Assembly (NCBI GenBank): GCA_003158505.1
Contig: PMJK01000071.1
Location: 677 to 6,214, forward strand
Direction: 5' to 3'
DNA length: 5,538 bases
Origin: Holophagaceae bacterium
Lineage (GTDB): Bacteria; Acidobacteriota; Holophagae; Holophagales; Holophagaceae
The notes under the pieces were generated by a model. It was not told the DNA's origin. It did not search any database and saw nothing but the letters and a program-made list of their open reading frames with translations. How positions within the stretch are numbered: the stretch's first letter is position 1; every line of letters starts with the position of its first letter. The translations under genes were made by a program, and so were the position numbers. Below, piece by piece: positions 1-5,538 of this stretch.

Positions 1-218
1 GCGGCCAGCACGGGCTCGCGGTAGTCCACGGTCAGGGGAAAGAAGTCGATGCCTTCCCGGGGGATGCCGTAGCACACAGCCACGAGGACCATGGTGTCGC
101 CTTGGCGGACGACGACAGCACCGTGGGCCTGCTTGGCGATGCGGCCAGTCTCGAGGCTGATGGGCGTGCCGCCCAGGTCCACCGAGACGGTGGTGGGGTG
201 GAATTTCAATGCGTTCAT
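1..218 (-). CDS. pnp: Polynucleotide phosphorylase, N-terminal part (cut by window edge)
   Basis: Partial gene: 72 codons plus two bases are visible and the rest lies beyond position 1. PNPase is a phosphate-dependent 3'-to-5' exoribonuclease that releases nucleoside diphosphates, works as a cytoplasmic trimer and is often part of an RNA degradosome. What is seen is the beginning of the first RNase PH domain. Family-typical stretches are LETGRIAKQAHGAVVV (about residues 22-37), the DTMVLVAV strand (about 41-48) and DFFPLTVDYRE (about 56-66). The ATG at 216-218 was chosen because GGAGAG lies three bases upstream and because the distance to LETG matches known PNPases. The frame stays open upstream, with an in-frame ATG at 294-296 that would add 26 residues. 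Those residues do not look like PNPase, so the extension is less likely. The usual upstream partner rpsO is absent. Confidence 0.92.
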   Translation of the reverse strand, partial: MNALKFHPTTVSVDLGGTPISLETGRIAKQAHGAVVVRQGDTMVLVAVCYGIPREGIDFFPLTVDYREPVLA

Positions 219-221
219 GAA

Positions 222-227
222 CTCTCC
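222..227 (-). promoter_or_regulatory. Ribosome binding site of pnp
   Basis: On the minus strand this reads GGAGAG, three bases (TTC) before the ATG at 216-218. The match to the anti-Shine-Dalgarno is good but the spacing is short. It is the main reason to prefer this start over the in-frame ATG at 294-296, which also has a GGAAGGG-like stretch in front of it. Confidence 0.6.
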
Positions 228-228
228 G

Positions 229-280
229 GGGCCCTCGGGCCCTCGTGGCTCCCCCAGATCCCGGGCACTGGCCCGGATCT
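229..280 (-). promoter_or_regulatory. Structured leader of pnp (two GC-rich hairpins)
   Basis: Two inverted repeats lie just before the pnp ribosome binding site. The stronger one spans 256-280: on the minus strand AGATCCGGGC, loop CAGT, then GCCCGGGATCT, giving ten pairs with one bulged G. The second, at about 229-243, has GGGCC and GGCCC arms around a CGAG loop and almost touches the RBS. Neither is followed by a T run on the minus strand, so they do not look like terminators. In enterobacteria PNPase represses its own synthesis through RNase III-processed leader structure. A similar role here is only an inference from position. Confidence 0.4.
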
Positions 281-412
281 CCAGCGATCGCTCCATGAAA
301 CCCTTCCGCCGGATCCTGAACCAGGAGGGGGAGGTGGGCTTCCTGCAGAGGTCGCCGCCGAAGGAGAGCAGGTAATATCGGCAGGATTCAGAATAACACG
401 ATGGAGAAGACT

Positions 413-2407
413 TCAGGCTTGCTGGGCAGGTGACACAAAGACCGGGTGGGCGCCAGAGACACGACGATCCTTGAGTTCTCCTGCATGACGTCCAAGGCCC
501 GTTGGCGAAGGAGCATAGGAGGGCACCAATCGCCGAAGCCAAAGAAGGATCTGGGTCTGGCGGACACCTTCCTTCTCCAGAGCAGCCATGCGCAGGGCGG
601 CAACTCCCTCTTCAATCAGATCCTCGTCCATGTCTTCGGGATCGGCATTGAAAACCTTGGGATGCACTTCGGAGGACTGGTCTTCATTCAGCGAGAAAAG
701 CTCCTCGAAGAGTTTCTCCCCCGGGCGAATGCCGGTGAACTCAAGGTCGATGTCCCGCCCGGGCACCAAGCCACTGAGGCGGGCCATATCGGTGGCGAGA
801 TCCACTATTCGAACCGGAGAGCCCATGTCTAGAACATACACCTTGGCTGTATCACCGAGGATGCCTGCTTGGAGCACGAGCTGGCTGGCTTCGGGAATGG
901 TCATGAAATACCGGGTCATGTCCGGGTGGGTGATGGTGAGCGGACCTCCCGAGCGGATCTGCTCCTGGAAGATTGGGATGACGCTGCCCCGGCTTCCGAG
1001 GACATTGCCGAACCGGACACTGACGTACCGGCTGCCTTCAGGGGCCCGCCGGGCTGCTTGCAACACCAGGTATTCGGCAATTCGCTTCGTGGCCCCAAGC
1101 ACATTGGTAGGATTGACGGACTTGTCCGTGGAAATGTTCACAAAGGAATGGGTATCCACCGATTGGGCTGCATTGAGGACGTTCAGGGTACCCATAATGT
1201 TGTTTTCCACTGCTTCCTCAGGATGGGCCTCCAGGTAGGGCACATGCTTATGGGCGGCGGCATGAAGGACCACCTGGGGGCGCCACCGGTCGAACACCTG
1301 CTGGAGCCGGGAGGTATTGCGGATATCACAGAGTTCCAGGGAGAGCCCTTGATTGGGGAATTCGGATCGCAGACTGCGTTCGGCGGTCCAGAGGCTGTTT
1401 TCTCCGCGCCCCAGCAACACGATCCTTGCAGGGCGAAAGGCTGCCACTTGCCGGGCCAGTTCGCCACCGATGGAGCCGCCACCGCCTGTGATCAAGACGA
1501 CGGAATCCTGAAGGACCAGGCTGAGGGAAGTCTGGTCCAGATGCACAGGTTCGCGGCGTAGCAGGTCTTCAATGGAAATATCCTTCAATTCGGGTTTCCA
1601 CCCATGGCTGCCGAGCAGGTTGAATAAGCCAGGCACGGTCTTGACCTCGGCTTCAGCCGAGCGGGCTGCATCTGCCAGCTGGCGGATCACGGACCCTGGG
1701 GCGCTGGGAATGGCCAGGACCACCTGGGAGATCGCATGATCCCGAATCAGTTGGCGAAGCATCCGGGATGGACCCAGCACCCGGGTGCCCTGGATGCGAA
1801 TGCCCTGCTTATCCAGCGCGTCATCGATGAAACCGACAATATGAATGCCAAGTTCTGGATGCCGCCTGAGTTCCTGGGCAATCATCAGACCCGCCCGACC
1901 GGCCCCTACAATGAGGGTCCGGTGAAAGACGGTACCCTCGGGAAGATCGTTCAATCCGAGATCCGTTAAACCCAGGATTCGCTCATGGCGGGCCCGGAGG
2001 CCACCCCGAAGCGTCAGCCACAGGCCCCCCGTAGTGAGGGCTGAGGCGACGGCGATTCTCACGTCGAAAATGAGATGGATCTCACTGGCAATGAGGTGGA
2101 GAAACACGCTGAGAAGCAGCAGGATGGCTGTCGCCATGACGATGCGAAGCGCGTCCCTGAATCCGATGAGGCGGTAGTGCTGGAGGGTGAGCTGGAAAGC
2201 CAGATTGACTCCCAGGGCCAGAAAGGTCCATTTCAGGGCGCCAGAAAGAGTGACATGGGTGCCACCCATCAAGACGAGTTCACAGACGGCCCATGCCGCG
2301 GCCGCCAAGCACCCATCCAGAAGGAGTTTCACGCCTTGCCGAAGCCAGGGCTGATCGAGGGTCGTCGGCGGCGGAAGGGCAGGGCGATAGGATGAAGGGG
2401 GGGGCAT
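413..2407 (-). CDS. Membrane-anchored nucleotide-sugar 4,6-dehydratase (WbpM/PglF/CapD family)
   Basis: A complete 664-aa protein, the usual length of the large membrane-bound members. The family dehydrates UDP-GlcNAc, with internal NAD(P) redox cycling, to a UDP-4-keto-6-deoxy-HexNAc used for QuiNAc, FucNAc or bacillosamine in O-antigen, capsule or glycoprotein glycans. Four hydrophobic segments (about residues 28-47, 57-75, 87-108, 113-133) anchor it in the inner membrane. A first Rossmann unit starts with GAGRAG (168-173). The catalytic extended-SDR domain starts with TGGGGSIGGE (307-316). It continues with AAAHKHVPYLE (383-393), STDK (426-429), GATKR (438-442), FGNVLGSRGSVIPIF (466-480) and GIRPGEKLFEEL (559-570). 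The position of the classical SDR tyrosine, four before Lys441, is Leu437; large homologues usually have Met there. The start is the ATG at 2405-2407, 27 residues before the first helix, with a weak GAGAG nine bases upstream. It is divergent from the export gene. The exact product sugar cannot be told from sequence. Confidence 0.94.
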   Translation of the reverse strand: MPPPSSYRPALPPPTTLDQPWLRQGVKLLLDGCLAAAAWAVCELVLMGGTHVTLSGALKWTFLALGVNLAFQLTLQHYRLIGFRDALRIVMATAILLLLSVFLHLIASEIHLIFDVRIAVASALTTGGLWLTLRGGLRARHERILGLTDLGLNDLPEGTVFHRTLIVGAGRAGLMIAQELRRHPELGIHIVGFIDDALDKQGIRIQGTRVLGPSRMLRQLIRDHAISQVVLAIPSAPGSVIRQLADAARSAEAEVKTVPGLFNLLGSHGWKPELKDISIEDLLRREPVHLDQTSLSLVLQDSVVLITGGGGSIGGELARQVAAFRPARIVLLGRGENSLWTAERSLRSEFPNQGLSLELCDIRNTSRLQQVFDRWRPQVVLHAAAHKHVPYLEAHPEEAVENNIMGTLNVLNAAQSVDTHSFVNISTDKSVNPTNVLGATKRIAEYLVLQAARRAPEGSRYVSVRFGNVLGSRGSVIPIFQEQIRSGGPLTITHPDMTRYFMTIPEASQLVLQAGILGDTAKVYVLDMGSPVRIVDLATDMARLSGLVPGRDIDLEFTGIRPGEKLFEELFSLNEDQSSEVHPKVFNADPEDMDEDLIEEGVAALRMAALEKEGVRQTQILLWLRRLVPSYAPSPTGLGRHAGELKDRRVSGAHPVFVSPAQQA

Positions 2408-2518
2408 GGAGCGGAGCTCTCGAAGGAATAAAGACGCTTGGAAAGACCTTAATCAAGAGGGGATCATTTTGGGAAGCTGATAGGGCCGTTCCTCATCATG
2501 ATACTCTGATCCTTTGTC

Positions 2519-2524
2519 TATACT
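2519..2524 (+). promoter_or_regulatory. Probable -10 box of the export gene
   Basis: TATACT matches the sigma-70 -10 consensus at five of six positions and lies 29 bases before the ATG at 2554, in a locally AT-rich stretch (about 2510-2545) of an otherwise GC-rich window. The hexamer 17 bases upstream (2496-2501, TCATGA) is a poor -35, so the promoter may depend on an activator or an alternative sigma factor. The predicted RNA start is near 2531. Confidence 0.4.
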
Positions 2525-2533
2525 GTTTTATCC

Positions 2534-2543
2534 ATGAATTCAT
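2534..2543. promoter_or_regulatory. 10-bp perfect palindrome, possible operator
   Basis: ATGAATTCAT is a perfect 10-bp palindrome between the probable -10 box and the ribosome binding site, about where transcription would start. A second, 8-bp palindrome (ATCATGAT, 2495-2502) lies just upstream of the -10 box. The positions would suit a repressor, but no known operator is recognised and short AT-rich palindromes also arise by chance. Confidence 0.25.
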
Positions 2544-2544
2544 T

Positions 2545-2548
2545 GGAG
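2545..2548 (+). promoter_or_regulatory. Ribosome binding site that sets the export gene start
   Basis: GGAG lies five bases before the ATG at 2554-2556. The open frame runs upstream to 2293, but those extra 87 codons overlap the divergent dehydratase gene and read as non-protein-like sequence. The protein starting at 2554 begins with a secretion signal, so this site decides the start. Confidence 0.65.
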
Positions 2549-2553
2549 ATGTC

Positions 2554-5409
2554 ATGCGATTTTACCCCACAGGTGCAGCGATCTTTATATCTGCGGCCCT
2601 GTTCGCCCAACTGCCCCAGGGCCTGGATCTACAGGCCTTGAAGCAGGCGGCGGGGGCTCAAAGTGTGGCTGGTGGGGCGGAGGCGGTGCCGGGTCGCACC
2701 ACCGCGACGCAGCCTGCGGCGGCGACCGAGGATGGGGCCCGTCAGCGCAGCGAGGATGAGAAGCTGGACGAGGAAATCCGGGCGCTGAAGCGCCGGGAGA
2801 AGGGTCCCAGCCGCTTCGGCGCGGATCTGTTTCTGGTGCGGCAGCGGGGCTCGGCAGCCACGGAAGGGGGAATCGCCGAGGACTATGTGCTGGGCACGGG
2901 TGACCGGCTGAACCTCAACGTGTTCGGCAGCGCCACCTTCGATCTGCCCGTGCAGGTGGATGGCCGCGGCGAGATCGTGATTCCCAAGGTGGGCACGGCC
3001 AAGGTGGGCGGCATGACGCTAGAGAAGGCCAAGGCGGCGGTGCAGGGCCTGGTGAGCCGGAACTTCTCCCGCTCCTCGGTGGATCTGCAGGTGATCAAGC
3101 TCCGCGAGGTGCGGGTCTTTGTCGTGGGCGAGGTCTACAAGCCCGGCAGTTATCTGGTGTCGAGCCTCAGTTCCCTGGTGAACGTGCTGAGCCTGGCGGG
3201 CGGCCCCACCGCCGTAGGCAGCTACCGCGATATCCGCGTCATGCGCGGCGGCCAGAAGGTGGCCGGCTTGGATCTCTATCCGCTACGGGCCGAGGGTCTG
3301 GGCAATCCCAACGTGGCCCTTCAGAATGGGGACACGGTCTTCGTGCCCTTGGCCCAGAACCAGGTGCTGCTGGAAGGGGCCTTCCAACGGGTGGTGAGCC
3401 AACCCCCTCCTCCACCTAAGCCTGGAGAGGCCGCAGAACCTGAGGATCTGAACCCGGATCCCCTGAAGGATCAGCAGGAGCGGGTCCAGCGGGAGATCAA
3501 GGCCATCGAGGCGCAGCTAGCCACCCGACTGAGTTCAACTGCAGGGGGAGCGCAATCACTACCCTCGGGCCGTGATCAGACGAATACTGGTCGGGATCAG
3601 ACGACCATCGCAAATGATCAGACAGCCAAGACAAGTGATCAGTCGGTCAAGGCAGTGGTTCAGGAATCTGCCATTACACCCCTGACCCTCACGGAACGCA
3701 CAACCCTCGAGGATCGGCTCGCATTCCTCAAGCGCCAGATGATGGCTTTCAAAGAGGCTCCAACCGGCGATCACCGGGTGCGGATCGATCCCGAAACGAA
3801 ACAGCCGGTGATCCTCTCCAAAGAGGAGGCCCAGAATCCTGAGTGGTTGCGGCGATGGGTTCTGACAGGTATAGCACCCAGCATGCAGTTCGAGCTCCGC
3901 GCAGGTGAGACCGTGGCAGATGCCCTGCGGTTTGCGGGTGGGTTCGCACCTGAGGCGGGCTCGGGTTCGCTGTCCCTGCGCCGCCGCGAGGCTTCGGGAG
4001 TCCTGGTAGGGCAGGATGTGTCTGTGGCCACGGCCGACCGGACGCCGCTTCAGCGGGGCGACACCCTGTCCAGTCTTCCCCAGCGGGAGCGCACCGGGCC
4101 GGTGGTTCAGATTTCCGGTTGGGCCCGGATTCCAGGGTTCTTTGCGCGAACCGAGGGGTTGCGGATCGGCGATCTCCTGAAACGGGATGCCCAGGTGCTT
4201 CCGGATACCTATCGCGCCCGCGGCGAGGTGGTGCGGACGGCCCTGGATGGTACGACTCGCTTCCTGGCCTTCGATCTGGACCGAGCCCTGGCCGGGGATG
4301 CAGCCCATAACCTGCTGCTGGAGGACCGGGATCGCATCGAGCTCTTCCGCATGGAGGATCTGCGTCTGCCGGAGTTCGTGACGGTGCTGGGCCCAGTGGC
4401 TCGTCCGGGTACCTATGCCTTTCATGATGGTATGCGAGCCTCGGATTTGCTCTTCCGTGCCGGGGTTCCGGAGAAATCCGCGAATCGCTTGGTGGCCGAA
4501 CTGGCGCGAAGCCGTCAGGGGAAACCTAGCGAGATCTTTCGTCTCGATCTGTCGAGGCTCTTGTCCACGCAGGGTGGGAGCCCCGTGACCCTCCTGGATG
4601 ACTCGCTGAATCCCCTCATCCTCGCTGACGATCAACTCAGTCTTTTTGAGAAGCCCGACTTCAAAGTGCACAGAACAGTCAGAATCACGGGCTACGTGAC
4701 CCGGCCTGGTTCCTACACTCTGGCTTCGGATCAACCTCGATTGTCCGAAGTGATCCGGCGGGCGGGAGGCATCACGGCCGATGCCATGCCCCATGCAGGC
4801 ATCTTCCTCCGGCACATGAGTGGTGTCCAGGATGCTGCCCTCGCACGCGCTGCCGAGGAATCCGGGTTGGTCGGGAAGGACCCCACGGCCAAGGGCATCA
4901 ACGAGATCCTCGAACGGCTGAGTGAAACCAAACGCCAGCCAACAACAGGTCTGCTGCAGAAGAACCCCCTGCTTCACGGACTGCTGGCCGGTAGCCTGAA
5001 CCGCATGGTGGTGGATTTCAATGGGGCTCTGAAGGGTGACGCCCTGGCGGATGTCGAGCTGCAGGATGGGGATGAGATCATCATCCCCAGGTTCACCGAG
5101 GCGGCCTATGTGGTGGGAGAGACCGCCAGTCCCTTCGCGACCTACAAGGTCCGGAGCGGCATGCGGGTGTCTGACCTAATCAAACTGGCGGGGGGCACCA
5201 CCCACAATGCGGATACTTGGAACATCCGTCTGCTGAAAGCCGATGGTCGCATCATGGACAGCTGGGTGGAGCGCAAGGTTGTGGAACCCGGCGACACCGT
5301 GCTGGTGCCTCAGCGCTTCAAGCGCGACACCAGCTGGCAGGAGAACATGGTGGCCTTGATGCCCGTGGCCCTGGTCCTTAGCTCCTTGGCCGCTTCGGGT
5401 CACCTATAG
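2554..5409 (+). CDS. Wza-like polysaccharide export protein with multiple SLBB domains
   Basis: A 951-aa secreted protein of the OPX (outer-membrane polysaccharide export) family, expected to form the periplasmic/outer-membrane channel for exopolysaccharide or capsule. Residues 1-18 are a signal peptide (basic Arg2, hydrophobic 7-18, probable cut after LFA); no lipobox cysteine is present, unlike Wza. A charged helical stretch (about 60-83) and FGADLF (89-94) precede the export domain, which starts with DYVLGTGD (110-117) and runs to about 182. SLBB-type units follow at about 186-267, 436-510 (degenerate), 516-600, 607-697, 707-847 (with a helical insertion at about 754-815) and 850-920. Each begins with a pattern like V.GEV..PGSY and several end in GD.. 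.P. Residues 283-410 form a proline-rich, coiled-coil and repeat insertion. The C-terminus (about 929-949) is a hydrophobic segment, possibly an outer-membrane helix. Wza has about 380 residues, so this is a greatly enlarged form. The start is set by GGAG at 2545. Confidence 0.93.
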   Translation: MRFYPTGAAIFISAALFAQLPQGLDLQALKQAAGAQSVAGGAEAVPGRTTATQPAAATEDGARQRSEDEKLDEEIRALKRREKGPSRFGADLFLVRQRGSAATEGGIAEDYVLGTGDRLNLNVFGSATFDLPVQVDGRGEIVIPKVGTAKVGGMTLEKAKAAVQGLVSRNFSRSSVDLQVIKLREVRVFVVGEVYKPGSYLVSSLSSLVNVLSLAGGPTAVGSYRDIRVMRGGQKVAGLDLYPLRAEGLGNPNVALQNGDTVFVPLAQNQVLLEGAFQRVVSQPPPPPKPGEAAEPEDLNPDPLKDQQERVQREIKAIEAQLATRLSSTAGGAQSLPSGRDQTNTGRDQTTIANDQTAKTSDQSVKAVVQESAITPLTLTERTTLEDRLAFLKRQMMAFKEAPTGDHRVRIDPETKQPVILSKEEAQNPEWLRRWVLTGIAPSMQFELRAGETVADALRFAGGFAPEAGSGSLSLRRREASGVLVGQDVSVATADRTPLQRGDTLSSLPQRERTGPVVQISGWARIPGFFARTEGLRIGDLLKRDAQVLPDTYRARGEVVRTALDGTTRFLAFDLDRALAGDAAHNLLLEDRDRIELFRMEDLRLPEFVTVLGPVARPGTYAFHDGMRASDLLFRAGVPEKSANRLVAELARSRQGKPSEIFRLDLSRLLSTQGGSPVTLLDDSLNPLILADDQLSLFEKPDFKVHRTVRITGYVTRPGSYTLASDQPRLSEVIRRAGGITADAMPHAGIFLRHMSGVQDAALARAAEESGLVGKDPTAKGINEILERLSETKRQPTTGLLQKNPLLHGLLAGSLNRMVVDFNGALKGDALADVELQDGDEIIIPRFTEAAYVVGETASPFATYKVRSGMRVSDLIKLAGGTTHNADTWNIRLLKADGRIMDSWVERKVVEPGDTVLVPQRFKRDTSWQENMVALMPVALVLSSLAASGHL
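3571..3654 (+). repeat. Four in-frame 21-bp tandem repeats (Asp-Gln-Thr/Ser heptads)
   Basis: Four consecutive 21-bp units begin at 3571, 3592, 3613 and 3634. They encode RDQTNTG, RDQTTIA, NDQTAKT and SDQSVKA (residues 340-367 of the export protein). The core GATCAG is identical in all four and the following codon is ACG, ACG, ACA or TCG. The flanking codons have diverged, so the array is not a fresh duplication. It is visibly less GC-rich than the rest of the gene and lies in the linker between the first and second SLBB units. Confidence 0.85.
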
Positions 5410-5441
5410 CCGGTGGCTCCCTTCGATGGGTTAAACTGAGG

Positions 5442-5465
5442 GGCCCCGTCCATGCGGGGCCTTTT
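5442..5465 (+). terminator. Rho-independent terminator after the export gene
   Basis: The stem GGCCCCG (5442-5448) pairs with CGGGGCC (5455-5461) around the loop TCCATG and is followed by TTTTGTT. Weak extra pairing of AGG (5439-5441) with the first T residues could lengthen it. It lies 32 bases after the stop codon at 5407-5409 and so ends the export transcript. The T run is short, so termination may be incomplete. Confidence 0.8.
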
Positions 5466-5478
5466 GTTCGTGAGTGCC

Positions 5479-5538
5479 ATGATCCTGCGCAAAGAGTACT
5501 GGTTCGAAGCGGCCCATTTCATCTACAACCACGCGGGC
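5479..5538 (+). CDS. queD: QueD / 6-pyruvoyl-tetrahydropterin synthase family, N-terminal part (cut by window end)
   Basis: Only the first 20 codons are in the window. The motif YWFEAAHFIY (residues 7-16) is the start of the PTPS/QueD fold, in which the histidine of AAH (His13) is one of the zinc ligands. QueD makes 6-carboxy-tetrahydropterin from dihydroneopterin triphosphate on the way to queuosine and other 7-deazapurines; eukaryotic-type PTPS makes 6-pyruvoyl-tetrahydropterin instead, and so short a fragment cannot separate them. The ATG at 5479-5481 fits the usual distance to the AAH motif. An in-frame GTG at 5470 is an alternative start. No strong ribosome binding site is visible. The start lies 14 bases after the terminator, so the gene appears to be a unit separate from the export gene. 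Confidence 0.72.
   Translation, partial: MILRKEYWFEAAHFIYNHAG

Noticed and set aside
284..291. GCGATCGC octamer palindrome resembling the cyanobacterial HIP1 element.
   Set aside because: I noticed only this one copy; HIP1 is meaningful only when highly repeated.
313..325. Small hairpin TCCTG-AAC-CAGGA downstream of the dehydratase stop, considered as its terminator.
   Set aside because: The stem has five pairs only, a three-base loop and no T run on the minus strand.
588..1561. Plus-strand open frames of 216 and 230 codons across the dehydratase gene.
   Set aside because: They lie opposite the conserved SDR catalytic domain, have no family-like motifs, and are explained by codon bias of the real minus-strand gene.
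2427..2456. Possible minus-strand promoter for the dehydratase: TTGATT and TTTATT separated by 18 bases.
   Set aside because: Both boxes match at only four of six positions and the predicted RNA start would remove the already weak ribosome binding site.
2471..2486. Sigma-54-like GG ... GC arrangement (GGGAAGCTGATAGGGC).
   Set aside because: The required 10-base spacing between GG and GC places GG, not GC, at the -12 element.
2293..2553. 87-codon upstream extension of the export gene.
   Set aside because: It overlaps the divergent dehydratase start, would bury the signal peptide, and GGAG supports the ATG at 2554.
2534..2641. Short 35-codon open frame starting at the ATG inside the palindrome, overlapping the export gene start.
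   Set aside because: It has no Shine-Dalgarno sequence and its translation is not protein-like; it is just the alternative frame of the signal peptide region.
3559..4977. Long open frame of 472 codons on the minus strand inside the export gene.
   Set aside because: It is antisense to a well-supported coding region, shows no recognisable domain, and has the His/Gln/Gly-rich composition typical of shadow frames in GC-rich DNA.
5405..5480. Checked for a preQ1 riboswitch before queD.
   Set aside because: The only stable structure is the terminator hairpin; the A-rich tail and conserved loop of preQ1 aptamers are absent.

Overview
The window looks like the edge of a surface-polysaccharide (exopolysaccharide or capsule) locus in a GC-rich Gram-negative bacterium, set between two housekeeping genes. 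The outer-membrane-type export protein implies a diderm envelope. The large multi-SLBB form of that protein is familiar from Acidobacteriota, delta-proteobacterial and Bacteroidota lineages. Together with the high GC this makes an Acidobacteriota/Holophagae-like host a reasonable guess, but it is only inference: there is no rRNA or other marker here.

Layout. Positions 1-218 (minus) are the first 72 codons of pnp (polynucleotide phosphorylase), cut by the window edge. Positions 219-412 are a gap with GC-rich hairpins that form the leader of pnp. Positions 413-2407 (minus) encode a complete 664-aa membrane-anchored nucleotide-sugar 4,6-dehydratase of the WbpM/PglF/CapD type. Positions 2408-2553 are a divergent intergenic region with a good -10 box and a 10-bp palindrome ahead of the rightward gene. 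Positions 2554-5409 (plus) encode a 951-aa Wza-like polysaccharide export protein with one export domain and about six SLBB-type units. A rho-independent terminator lies at 5442-5465, and 5479-5538 (plus) is the start of a QueD/6-pyruvoyl-tetrahydropterin-synthase gene, cut by the window end.

How the genes fit together. The dehydratase would make a UDP-linked 4-keto-6-deoxy-HexNAc, a precursor of sugars such as QuiNAc, FucNAc or bacillosamine. The SLBB protein would form the periplasmic/outer-membrane exit path for a polymer that may contain such a sugar. The two are divergently transcribed from a shared 146-bp region, which suggests coordinated control. pnp and queD appear to be unrelated flanks.

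The most unusual item is inside the export protein: an inserted arm between SLBB units 1 and 2 with a proline run, two likely coiled-coil segments and four 21-bp (7-residue) tandem repeats centred on Asp-Gln-Thr/Ser. I see no phage, transposon, CRISPR or defence genes, and no clear evidence of a wholly new system.
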